Notes: generated by a model from the letters alone, not told the origin. A stretch of DNA of 9,272 nt from Desulfobacteraceae bacterium (GCA_030592105.1 JAUVKE010000078.1:1-9272), one strand, 5' to 3'. Counted from the first letter of the stretch, positions 1-6,968 are shown. A program made the numbers and translations.

Positions 1-1
1 A

Positions 2-775
2 AAGATATTTGGAATCAAGTCTCCAGGACAGGTCATGGTGATGATCCACTGCGGCAGCAGAGGACTGGGGCATCAGGTTGCATCTGATTATATTAGATTA
101 ATGAAAAAAAAATTTGGAACCAGGGGGGTACCTGACGGCGAGCTGATAAATGCTCCGATAAAATCGTCTCTGGGTCGTCAATATTACGGAGCCATGGGTG
201 CGGCGGCAAATTTTGCTTTTGCCAACAGGCAGATGATAGCCCATCAGGTGCGCAGGGCCTTTAAAAAAGTCCTGGGCGGTTTTGAAAAAATAGATCAGCT
301 TTATGATGTATGCCATAATATGGCTAAATTTGAGGAACATGAAATCAACGGTGAACAAAAGATGGTATGTGTTCACAGAAAAGGGGCAACAAGAAGCTTT
401 GGCCCCGGCAGAAAGGAAATTTCTGAAATATACAGGGAAACGGGGCAGCCGGTTATAATTCCGGGGAGCATGGGGACAGCTTCATATCTTCTTTCTGGAA
501 CAACTGATGCTGAACAATTGAGCTTTGGCTCCACAGCCCATGGCGCAGGAAGAACAATGTCAAGGAATGAAGCTCTTCGGAGGTTTAAGGGGGATAGAGT
601 TCTGCTGGATTTAAAAAATATGGATATAGAATTAATGGGAACCGCTTTAAAAAATGTGGCAGAGGAAGCCCCGGGGGCGTATAAAGATGTTGATAATGTG
701 GTTTCTGTCTCCCATAACAGTGGTATGGCAAATCTTGTGGCAAAACTCGTCCCTTTAGGGGTCATAAAGGGCTGA
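2..775 (+). CDS. rtcB: RtcB RNA ligase, 3' part (5' end outside window)
   Basis: RtcB joins RNA 2',3'-cyclic-phosphate or 3'-phosphate ends to 5'-OH ends, using GTP and Mn2+ through a histidine-GMP intermediate, in tRNA splicing or RNA repair. The reading frame is open from base 2, so 257 residues are visible and the N-terminal metal-binding part is missing. Family hallmarks in order are the metal-site motif HCGSRGLGHQ (bases 47-76), YYGAMGAAANFAFANRQ, VCHNMAKFEEH, the nucleotide-binding PGSMGTASYLLSG loop, and AHGAGRTMSR, whose His (bases 539-541) is the expected guanylylated residue. The usual C-terminal ending PLGVIKG is intact, followed by TGA. All catalytic motifs in the visible part are present, so this is very likely an active enzyme. 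The next gene on this strand starts about 280 bases downstream, and there is no sign of coupling to the kinase operon. An RtcA or archease partner is not visible. Confidence 0.95.
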   Translation, partial: KIFGIKSPGQVMVMIHCGSRGLGHQVASDYIRLMKKKFGTRGVPDGELINAPIKSSLGRQYYGAMGAAANFAFANRQMIAHQVRRAFKKVLGGFEKIDQLYDVCHNMAKFEEHEINGEQKMVCVHRKGATRSFGPGRKEISEIYRETGQPVIIPGSMGTASYLLSGTTDAEQLSFGSTAHGAGRTMSRNEALRRFKGDRVLLDLKNMDIELMGTALKNVAEEAPGAYKDVDNVVSVSHNSGMANLVAKLVPLGVIKG

Positions 776-837
776 ATCAAATAAATAAATTTATTGCATC
801 ATCGGTATTCGTAGTATTATAATACCCCTTCCTCCCT

Positions 838-858
838 TTGGCCGAAGTGCCGAATTTT
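838..858 (+). terminator. weak possible terminator after rtcB
   Basis: A short stem pairs TTGGC (838-842) with GCCGA (849-853) around a 6-base loop, including one G-U pair, and is followed by ATTTT and a T-rich run. It lies 63 bases after the rtcB stop codon. The stem is only 5 bp, so intrinsic termination here is possible but not well supported. Confidence 0.25.
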
Positions 859-902
859 AATAAATTTTAGTAAATTTTAGTAAATTTTAATAAATTTTAA
901 AA
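852..902. repeat. 10-bp-period AT-rich tandem repeat
   Basis: Four consecutive 10-base units (TAAATTTTAG, TAAATTTTAG, TAAATTTTAA, TAAATTTTAA; 861-900) follow a partial fifth copy, GAATTTTAA. Each contains an AAATTTT tract repeated at one helical turn, an arrangement known to promote DNA curvature. The array sits about 155 bases upstream of the histidine kinase start. It could be a curved upstream promoter element, a binding site for a nucleoid protein, or simple slippage-generated DNA. Confidence 0.8.
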
Positions 903-1057
903 CAGGGTAATTATTTAAAAATCTATGCCTCCTTGTTGCTGGTTCACTAAATATTGGTTTAAAAAAAAACAATATTTCCTTATTCCGGTCTCTCCAAAAG
1001 TAATTGTCTGAAAATCTATAAATCTTTAAACCAGTGGATTCTGGATCCTTAAAAGTA

Positions 1058-2512
1058 ATGAACCTGACTATTTTTAAAAGATTGGCGATGGGATATATAA
1101 TTATACTGGTGCTTGTGATTTTTATGGGGGGATATATTTCCGTTAAATTGAATCTCCTGCATCATCTCACCTGGAAAACCGCCGCCAGCTACGGGAAGAG
1201 TATCAGTATGCTGGAGCATCTTCTTTCTTCGATATATTCAATTGTTGGGTTTGAAAAAAAATATATTGTTTCAGGTGATCAGGATTATTACCAGAAGCTT
1301 CAGGAACTACATGTCTATTTTTTAAGAGATATGGATGCTCTTGATAAACTTTTGGATGCACCTGAGCAGCGCCGGTTGATTATGGAGGCTAAAAAATATT
1401 ATAAAAATCATTTTACAGGATTCCGGCAAAAAATAGCTGCCATAAAAAAAGGTTCTTCGCTGGATAATGGTTCAGATTTTTCAGAAATCAATAAACAGAG
1501 AATTGAAAAATTAAATGCCAATTTTCACAGGATTATCGATGAAATTCGGATGGAGAGGGATGAAAATATTCAGCTATCCAGTAAAATGAGTAAGGAGATC
1601 CGTAATCTGACTCTGGTAATTACATCATTGACTATTATTTTAGGATTTGTCATTTCAATATTTAATACCAGAAGTATTACCCGTTCAATATCTCTTCTCA
1701 AGAAAAAGACAAAGGAGATCGCAAAGGGGAAATTTGAAGAGATTGAATCGATTCAAGCGCCAAAAGAGATTGAAGATCTTTCCAGTCATTTTAACATCAT
1801 GTGCAGCCGGTTAAAAGAACTCGATACCATGAAACTCGATTTTATCAGTCATGTTTCCCATGAATTAAGGACACCAATGACTGTGATAAAAGAGGCGTCC
1901 ATTATGCTTGACCAGAAAATGGTGGAGAATAATTCTGCGGGGTATGATGATTTGCTCAAGCTGATTCAGTCAGAGTGTGAACGTCTCATAAAATCGGTTA
2001 ACAGAATTCTTGACCTGTCAAGGATGGAGGGGAAAATGATGGATTATCACTTTATAGAGTCGGATCTTAGTCAGATTATCCGCAATGCCTTACTAAAACT
2101 TGTTCCCCTGGTTCAAAAAAAAGAAATAGATCTTGAATTCATTCCTCCCCCAGCTCTCCCCCCTGTAAAAATTGATCAGGAAAGAATTGATGAAGTTCTT
2201 GAGAATATTTTAGGAAATGCGATAAAATATACGCCCCAAGGTGGAAATGTTAAAATTGAAATATGTCCCGTGCCACTGAAAAATGAATTAAAGGTGATGG
2301 TTTCAGATACTGGTTGTGGAATACCAGCAAAAAATCTGGCAGATATATTTGATAAATTCAAGCGAATAGATAATTTTATCGAAACTCAAAGGGGCACAGG
2401 GTTGGGGCTTTCAATTACAAAGCATATTATTAATGCCCACGGAGGTAAAATATGGGCCGAGAGCAAACCTTTAAAGGGTACAAGGGTCTTATTTACGCTG
2501 CCGTTTTTATAA
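1058..2512 (+). CDS. membrane sensor histidine kinase, GlrK/QseE-like
   Basis: This is an inner-membrane sensor kinase expected to autophosphorylate and pass phosphate to the regulator two genes downstream. From the ATG at 1058 it has 484 residues. Order: transmembrane helix 1 (about 11-28), a helical periplasmic domain of about 155 residues, transmembrane helix 2 (about 184-202), a HAMP linker (about 203-256), the dimerisation helix with phospho-acceptor His268 in HVSHELRTP, and an ATPase domain. The ATPase domain has an N box (Asn383 and Asn387 in ENILGNAIKYTP), G1 (DTGCGIP, Asp417), an F box (IFDKFKR) and G2 (GTGLGLS, 446-451). All catalytic motifs are intact. A GTG at 1034 would add eight residues, but neither start has a good Shine-Dalgarno sequence; the ATG gives the more typical N-terminus, MNLTIFKRLAMGY. 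Its 3' end overlaps the lipoprotein gene by 61 bases. Assignment to GlrK rests on gene order and architecture; the stimulus is unknown. Confidence 0.92.
   Translation: MNLTIFKRLAMGYIIILVLVIFMGGYISVKLNLLHHLTWKTAASYGKSISMLEHLLSSIYSIVGFEKKYIVSGDQDYYQKLQELHVYFLRDMDALDKLLDAPEQRRLIMEAKKYYKNHFTGFRQKIAAIKKGSSLDNGSDFSEINKQRIEKLNANFHRIIDEIRMERDENIQLSSKMSKEIRNLTLVITSLTIILGFVISIFNTRSITRSISLLKKKTKEIAKGKFEEIESIQAPKEIEDLSSHFNIMCSRLKELDTMKLDFISHVSHELRTPMTVIKEASIMLDQKMVENNSAGYDDLLKLIQSECERLIKSVNRILDLSRMEGKMMDYHFIESDLSQIIRNALLKLVPLVQKKEIDLEFIPPPALPPVKIDQERIDEVLENILGNAIKYTPQGGNVKIEICPVPLKNELKVMVSDTGCGIPAKNLADIFDKFKRIDNFIETQRGTGLGLSITKHIINAHGGKIWAESKPLKGTRVLFTLPFL
2441..2446 (+). promoter_or_regulatory. internal ribosome binding site for the lipoprotein gene
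   Basis: GGAGGT lies 5 bases before the ATG at 2452. Both are inside the kinase gene, in the codons for its conserved HGGKIW motif after the G2 box. This near-perfect Shine-Dalgarno sequence decides the lipoprotein start and implies translation initiation within the upstream gene. Confidence 0.85.
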
Positions 2513-3012
2513 CGCTGTTTATCTTAAGCGGGTGCGGTGGAAAAGTGTTAAGAAATAGAGACGCAGTGTCCAAAGAGAAAAATCAGTTTGATTTGGAGGA
2601 AATTGAATATCGCATCAAAAATAATGATTTTAAATATGCTCTTCTGGAAAATAATCGGAATTCAGGGAGATTAAAAGCTGAAGCGGTTTTTCAAAAAGGG
2701 ATTATCTATCTTCATCCCGATTCTCCCTATTACAATATTACAAAGGGGCTTAATTGCTTTGAGGCAATTATTAAGGGTAAAATCGACGTAAATTCAAAGC
2801 TATACAACAGGGCTGTAGTTTTTAGATCGGTTATTGTTAATTATCTTGCATCTCAAAAAAAATTGAAGGCCTTAACCAGTACAGTAAGTAGTAAACAAAA
2901 ACAGATTGATGAATTGAAAAATGAAAATGATAAATTAAAAAATCAGCTCAAACACTTAAAGGAAATCGACTTAAATATTGAAGAAAATAAACGGAAGTCT
3001 GTTCTCCAATAA
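2452..3012 (+). CDS. QseG-like lipoprotein with C-terminal coiled coil
   Basis: This is a predicted 186-residue lipoprotein. The N-terminus has charged residues (Arg3, Lys8, Lys11), a hydrophobic stretch (LIYAAVFITLFIL) and a lipobox, LSGC, with the lipidated residue at Cys28. The mature part has a helical, TPR-like segment around 74-130 (FQKGIIYLHPDSPYYNITKGLNCFEAII) and a strongly heptad-like coiled coil at about 141-178, rich in Lys, Glu, Asn and Leu. Its position between a sensor kinase and a GlrR-type regulator matches QseG (YfhG) of enterobacteria, an outer-membrane lipoprotein reported to contact the periplasmic domain of the QseE/GlrK kinase. By analogy it should regulate the upstream kinase. 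It overlaps that gene by 61 bases and ends 21 bases before the regulator. Sequence similarity to QseG is modest and the family is poorly conserved, so the name rests on context, lipobox and coiled coil. Confidence 0.85.
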   Translation: MGREQTFKGYKGLIYAAVFITLFILSGCGGKVLRNRDAVSKEKNQFDLEEIEYRIKNNDFKYALLENNRNSGRLKAEAVFQKGIIYLHPDSPYYNITKGLNCFEAIIKGKIDVNSKLYNRAVVFRSVIVNYLASQKKLKALTSTVSSKQKQIDELKNENDKLKNQLKHLKEIDLNIEENKRKSVLQ

Positions 3013-3033
3013 ATAATGTTGAGGAAATAAATA

Positions 3034-4404
3034 TTGAGTAAAATACTTGTAGTAGATGATGACCAGGCCATTTTAAAAGTGCTTAAAATGCGCCTTGAGG
3101 TGGCGGGGTATGAGGCGGCTGGCGCAGTAACTGTCAAAGATGCTTTAAAGCTCTGCGCTGCTGAGGCCTTTGACATGGCCGTTTTAGACTATAAACTCAA
3201 CGGTGAAAATGGTGTTGAGTTGATGCAAAAGATTTTAAAGCTCAATCCTGAAATGCCTGTTATTATTCTCACTGCATTTGGAACTGTTGAGGCTGCTGTG
3301 GACGCCATGAGAAAAGGGGCTTACAGCTATCTGACCAAACCTTTTGATGATGACGAGCTGCTTTTGCAGGTCAATAACTGCCTTGAAAAGAGTAAGTTGA
3401 CCCAGGAAGTAAAAAACTTAAGAAGTATTGTTAGCAATAAATTTGGTTTTGATAATATTATTGGTAAAAGTGGTGTAATGAAAAAAGTTCTTGCCCAGGT
3501 TTCCCAGGCCGCCACTATAGATTCAACAGTCTGTATTGAGGGGGAAAGTGGAACCGGAAAAGAGCTGATAGCCAAAACTTTGCATGTGGCAAGTCTCAGG
3601 AAGAAAGGTCCGTTTGTGGCAATCAATTGTGGAGCAATTCCTGAATCTTTGTTTGAGAGTGAACTTTTTGGCTATGAGCGGGGGGCATTTACCGGAGCAG
3701 CCAAAGCTAAAAAGGGATATTTTCCCCTTGCAAATGGTGGTACACTTTTTCTTGATGAAATCTCCGAGATGCCCCTTGCAATGCAGACTAAAATTTTAAG
3801 AATTTTACAGGAAAATGAATTTTATCCCCTGGGGGGGACTAAAAAAGTTACGCTGGATCTCAGGGTTATTGTTGCGTCAAATAAAGATTTGACTAAAGAA
3901 GTGGCCAAAGGTAATTTCAGAGAAGATCTTTTTTACAGAATTCATGTTATTCCGATCAAGCTTCCCCCATTACGCGCGCGAAAAGAGAGTATTCCGATGT
4001 TTGTAGAGCATTTTATTAAAGATTTCAACTTAGTTATGAATAAAAATGTTAAGGGAATATCAAATGAAGGGATGAAAAAACTTCTTTCCCATTCCTGGCC
4101 AGGAAATGTTAGAGAATTGAAAAACGTAATTGAATATTCAGTGGCAATGAGTACTGGGGATTTTATCTCTGAGGATCTTTTACTCCCTGTTGAAAAATAT
4201 GAAGAAAAAAAATCAAACTTAAAAAAAAGCAATCTTAAGTCCTTAAGGGTGGCTAAACAGGATTTTGAAAAAGATTATCTGGTTCAGCTTTTAAGATTAA
4301 CCCATGGGAATGTGAGTCAGGCATCAAAACTGGCTGGAAAATACCGGGCCGATTTTTATAATTTAATGAATAAGTATGGCCTGGAACCTGATAATTTCAG
4401 ATAA
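3034..4404 (+). CDS. glrR: sigma-54-dependent response regulator, GlrR/QseF-like
   Basis: This is a 456-residue NtrC-class activator. The receiver domain (about 1-120) has the acidic cluster Asp8-Asp10, phospho-acceptor Asp52, Thr80 and Lys102. The AAA+ domain (about 140-375) has Walker A GESGTGKE (170-177), the sigma-54-contacting loop GAFTGA (217-222), Walker B GGTLFLDE (235-242), arginine-finger segment FREDLFYR (295-302) and sensor II WPGNVREL (355-362). A Fis-type helix-turn-helix follows at about 422-447. Its ending, from QDFEKDYL to PDNFR, closely resembles my recollection of E. coli GlrR, which supports orthology rather than generic NtrC. The start is TTG: the preceding in-frame codons are ATA and a TAA stop (3028-3030), and GAGGA sits 8 bases upstream (3021-3025). 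The AAA+/DNA-binding linker carries a small duplication, KKSNLKKSNLK (392-402). Phosphorylation by the kinase encoded two genes upstream should trigger oligomerisation and activation of sigma-54 promoters. Confidence 0.93.
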   Translation: MSKILVVDDDQAILKVLKMRLEVAGYEAAGAVTVKDALKLCAAEAFDMAVLDYKLNGENGVELMQKILKLNPEMPVIILTAFGTVEAAVDAMRKGAYSYLTKPFDDDELLLQVNNCLEKSKLTQEVKNLRSIVSNKFGFDNIIGKSGVMKKVLAQVSQAATIDSTVCIEGESGTGKELIAKTLHVASLRKKGPFVAINCGAIPESLFESELFGYERGAFTGAAKAKKGYFPLANGGTLFLDEISEMPLAMQTKILRILQENEFYPLGGTKKVTLDLRVIVASNKDLTKEVAKGNFREDLFYRIHVIPIKLPPLRARKESIPMFVEHFIKDFNLVMNKNVKGISNEGMKKLLSHSWPGNVRELKNVIEYSVAMSTGDFISEDLLLPVEKYEEKKSNLKKSNLKSLRVAKQDFEKDYLVQLLRLTHGNVSQASKLAGKYRADFYNLMNKYGLEPDNFR

Positions 4405-4454
4405 CTAATTGTTTGTTCGTAAGGTGTTTTTTTAATTGATTGTTCTGGGGTTTG

Positions 4455-4488
4455 AGCCAAAAGCCGGTGGAATCTGCGGCTTTTGGCT
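4455..4488. terminator. 12-bp hairpin between convergent genes
   Basis: AGCCAAAAGCCG (4455-4466) and CGGCTTTTGGCT (4477-4488) are perfect reverse complements around a 10-base loop. The hairpin lies 50 bases after the regulator stop and 61 bases after the stop of the convergent small gene, where a shared bidirectional terminator is expected. Neither side has the usual T tract, so it may instead be a Rho-assisted terminator or an mRNA 3'-end stabiliser. Confidence 0.6.
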
Positions 4489-4549
4489 AGGTACTGATAA
4501 AATCGGTGAAATTGAGAAATAACAGGAGCGTGCTTATTTCTTTTCTTGA

Positions 4550-4720
4550 TTATTTATCAGCTTCAGGTGCTTCGGCAGGACTATCGTCTGCTGGAGTGTC
4601 TACTGGAGCTTGTTCTGTTTGCGTGTCTGCCGGTGGTGCCACATCTGTTGCTTCAGCAAAGGCAATGCCGCTTAAAAGAAAAAAACCGATTGCAGAAGCC
4701 GCGATAATTTTTTTGATCAT
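4550..4720 (-). CDS. small secreted acidic Pro/Ala-rich peptide
   Basis: This encodes 56 residues beginning MIKKIIAASAIGFFLLSGIAFA. It has a basic N-region (Lys3, Lys4), a hydrophobic core and a signal-peptidase I site after AFA (residues 20-22). The predicted mature peptide of 34 residues is strongly acidic: four Glu and six Asp against one Lys. It is rich in Ala and Pro and has no Cys, so it is probably disordered in the periplasm or outside the cell. AAGGAG (4727-4732) is spaced 6 bases from the ATG at 4720; an in-frame ATG at 4726 abuts it and is a less likely start. The overlapping open frame on the plus strand shows no such logic. I do not recognise a family and assign no function. It converges on the glrR-like gene, and an imperfect inverted repeat lies in its probable leader. 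Confidence 0.75.
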   Translation of the reverse strand: MIKKIIAASAIGFFLLSGIAFAEATDVAPPADTQTEQAPVDTPADDSPAEAPEADK

Positions 4721-4726
4721 TTTCAT

Positions 4727-5174
4727 CTCCTTAAACTTTAGGGCACTTTGAAAAATTGCCTTTTCGCCAGGTTACGGTGTCGTTGCAAAAATTCTAATTT
4801 TTTAAAGCACCCTTTATGTAATAGAAGTTAATAAAATTAATATTTTTAACTTTAACAAGTTAAATATGGTAGACGCAAATTAAATGCCAAGCATAAAAAT
4901 ATTTTTTCAAAATAGAGACTTGTTTAAGGCTATGGTACGTTAGCAAAGGTTTGAACGATATCTATAGAAATTGATTAAGTGAAAATTTATAGGTTTTTAA
5001 AATTCATTTAAGTTGTTAACGAATTTTTTCGCAAGAATCGTTGCAGATGAAGTGAAAAGCATTCGTATATAGTTATATTAAAGGGGATGATTTTAATATT
5101 GTTTAACAGAATCAGCATGTTGTGGTGAGTGTATGGTATTTTAGTCATGCTGTTGGCCGAGAGCACGGTGTTTT
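4727..5174. other. gene-free AT-rich region between two minus-strand genes
   Basis: I find no convincing coding region in these 448 bases. Contents are the Shine-Dalgarno sequence and leader repeat of the small secreted gene (4727-4812), a perfect 8-bp AT-rich hairpin with arms 4845-4852 and 4857-4864 and loop TAAC, and a 7-bp inverted pair CAGCATG/CATGCTG (5113-5119 and 5146-5152) after the end of the next gene. The promoter of the small gene must be here, but no confident -35/-10 pair or sigma-54 motif was seen. Confidence 0.55.
4741..4812 (-). repeat. imperfect inverted repeat in the leader of the small secreted gene
   Basis: The 17-base arms 4741-4757 and 4796-4812 match in inverted orientation at 14 of 17 positions, separated by 38 bases. 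The inner edge lies 8 bases beyond the Shine-Dalgarno sequence of the small secreted peptide gene, so on that transcript it would form a long leader hairpin. It could equally be a small non-coding mobile palindrome. Confidence 0.55.
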
Positions 5175-6968
5175 TTAATTTTCTTCCCTGTCTTTTACCA
5201 AAAAAAGTTGAATATATTTTGGATCAAAGTCTTTTGTTGAAACTGTCCCCATATTGTCCTCTATTTCAATAAAAAGATTTTCAAAAATTTCTCCTGCTGT
5301 TGTCGAGATATCATGGGGCTCTTTTCCTGTGGTTTTTGAAATCCAGGATAGAAAGGCTTCTTTTGCGGAATTTTTAATTTTTTTAGATTTATTTGCATGG
5401 GTGCTGGTGGTTTCCCATAGATTTTTCGTAAAAAATATTAAATCTTTAATATCAAGGGGTTCCACTCTTTCTTCTTTATTTGGTAAATCAAGGAAGGATT
5501 TTGCCCAAAGGGTGAGAATGAAATTTTTATAGGTGAAGAATTTATTTGTGAAAGGGGGCTCAATGTTCATTAATGACAGGATACTGTCAATCTCGATAAT
5601 CTGGTTTAGTCCTTTTGCTGTCTGTTCTATATCCTCAAGCAATGTAAATTCTCTGTAAAGTGTTCCTGTTTTATAATTATCAAAATAAAAAGGTTTTTTT
5701 AAAAAAAGGCCGCCGAGGATGCCCATCCAGGTTTCATCCCAAAAAGATAATGAAAGTCCGTTTTTTACAAACCAGCTCTTTTGGCGCCATTTGTCAGCTT
5801 TCCATTTAAGATTAATTGCCAGTCCGTACCCTATTCTGAAGATCTCTGTAAGAGTGTAGCTCTGCAGCAATGCTGCAGCCGTTCCCCTGTTTTCTTTTGT
5901 TAAATATTCAAGGCCTATATTTATATAGCCGCATCCTTTTTTAATAACATCCCGCAATCCCTTACGGCTTTCTATCAGTTTTTGATCAGCAGAGATTATC
6001 AGATTTGAAATACCGGCAAATTCAGACCATATTTGGTTTATAGCAGACTCTTCTTTAATTGTTTTTAAAGAGTCTGTGAAAAGATTCTCCTCATCCATAA
6101 ATTTTATGGGATAAATGGGGACGGGAAAATTAAAGGGTGCGCTGGTTGAAATATGTTTTTTTAAACGCTTGTTGAGCTGTTTAACAGTTAAGGGCTTGTA
6201 AATTCCTACTGCCTCTTCAAATGGAATAAATCCTCTTTCAGCCAGACGTACATTGCGGAGCCTGTAGGCTTCTTCCTCAATTTCAGGTGGAAGAACAGAT
6301 GCTGATTCCATAAGAATATTCTGATATGTTATATGATCATAAGCTGCCAGTTGCTGTAATAATTTATAGAAAAATTCCCAACGCTTTTCTATAAAAGAAT
6401 CATCCGGTTCCCCCCCGGAGTCTTTATCCTCAAATGAATTTAGCGGTTCGAACCGGGAGTTAAAGTCATTAATGTTTTCTATTACCCTAATATAAAAGAG
6501 ATCATCAAGGGTGAATAAGTCAGGGCCAAGCTCAGAGGGATCTTCATCATGCTTTCTTATTTTAACTTCAATACTTTTGAATAGAAAAAGCTCAAAAAAA
6601 TCAGTTTTTTCAGTTACAAACATCTTTATGCAGCGTTTGGCATCAGCAGCGAGGAAGAGATCCATCCAGATTGTAACAGAGGTAATATCGAGCCTGTCCC
6701 TGTTCCAGACTTCAAAGTCAAGGAGAGATTCCCATTGACGGTCAGAGGCAAGGGCAAGGAGCGAAATAGAGTCCTCCGTACCTATATCCTTGATAAGGAA
6801 ATAAAAATCATCATCATTAAATGAATGTACCACAGCTGCTGGATGTTCTGCATCCAGTATGGCATTTAGAGCGTTTTCAGGGGAGAGCGACAGAATTTTT
6901 TCCCTTTTCCTGCGCAGCATCCGGCTGCGCTCAACTATTTTCCCCTGGGAAACAGAGTTGTTGTTCAT
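5175..6968 (-). CDS. large soluble protein of unknown function, DUF6178-like
   Basis: This is a 597-residue protein with no signal peptide and no clear membrane helix, rich in acidic and aromatic residues and probably all-helical. From memory, segments such as DDFYFLIKDIGTEDSISLLALAS (about 53-75) and RNVRLAERGFIPFEEAVGIYKPL (about 238-260) resemble DUF6178, a family of unknown function that I associate with Desulfobacterota; a profile search would settle this. No catalytic motif is evident. Start: a TTG at 7064 would extend it by 32 residues into the end of pckG, but the ATG at 6968 gives a normal hydrophilic N-terminus, MNNNSVSQGK; its Shine-Dalgarno sequence is weak. It begins 73 bases after the pckG stop on the same strand with no obvious terminator between, so co-transcription with pckG is likely. 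A 7-bp GC-rich hairpin (6912-6930) lies in its early codons. Confidence 0.85.
   Translation of the reverse strand: MNNNSVSQGKIVERSRMLRRKREKILSLSPENALNAILDAEHPAAVVHSFNDDDFYFLIKDIGTEDSISLLALASDRQWESLLDFEVWNRDRLDITSVTIWMDLFLAADAKRCIKMFVTEKTDFFELFLFKSIEVKIRKHDEDPSELGPDLFTLDDLFYIRVIENINDFNSRFEPLNSFEDKDSGGEPDDSFIEKRWEFFYKLLQQLAAYDHITYQNILMESASVLPPEIEEEAYRLRNVRLAERGFIPFEEAVGIYKPLTVKQLNKRLKKHISTSAPFNFPVPIYPIKFMDEENLFTDSLKTIKEESAINQIWSEFAGISNLIISADQKLIESRKGLRDVIKKGCGYINIGLEYLTKENRGTAAALLQSYTLTEIFRIGYGLAINLKWKADKWRQKSWFVKNGLSLSFWDETWMGILGGLFLKKPFYFDNYKTGTLYREFTLLEDIEQTAKGLNQIIEIDSILSLMNIEPPFTNKFFTYKNFILTLWAKSFLDLPNKEERVEPLDIKDLIFFTKNLWETTSTHANKSKKIKNSAKEAFLSWISKTTGKEPHDISTTAGEIFENLFIEIEDNMGTVSTKDFDPKYIQLFLVKDREEN

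Larger units (their letters stand above)
776..1057. other. intergenic spacer between rtcB and the kinase operon
   Basis: No gene is supported here. The spacer holds the weak stem-loop at 838-853, the phased repeats at 852-902, and a perfect 8-bp inverted repeat, AAATATTG (949-956) with CAATATTT (970-977), separated by an A-rich 13-base spacer. I see no good -35/-10 pair and no sigma-54 GG-N10-GC signature. The kinase operon promoter is presumably here but cannot be placed. Confidence 0.6.

Noticed and set aside
98..780. Two minus-strand open frames opposite rtcB
   Set aside because: They lie wholly over conserved RtcB codons and show no recognisable protein features.
1034..1057. GTG start for the histidine kinase
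   Set aside because: No purine-rich ribosome binding site lies upstream, and the ATG at 1058 gives a typical N-terminus directly before the first membrane helix. The choice is not certain.
4506..4751. Plus-strand open frame of 81 codons
   Set aside because: It is the antisense of the small secreted peptide gene. The minus frame has a signal peptide and a well-spaced Shine-Dalgarno sequence, while the plus frame has neither and an odd Ser/Ala/Gly/Cys composition.
4741..4800. Possible sigma-54 promoters near the TTGC and TGGC motifs
   Set aside because: The GG and GC dinucleotides are not 10 bases apart on either strand, so the -24/-12 signature fails. No other intergenic region gave a match.
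5085..5128. Tiny plus-strand frame after AAGGGG
   Set aside because: It has only 13 codons, and the purine run abuts the ATG with no spacing.
5862..5878. CTGCAGC/GCTGCAG palindrome
   Set aside because: It is a short 7-bp pair inside coding sequence for Ala-Ala-Leu-Leu-Gln codons and is likely incidental.
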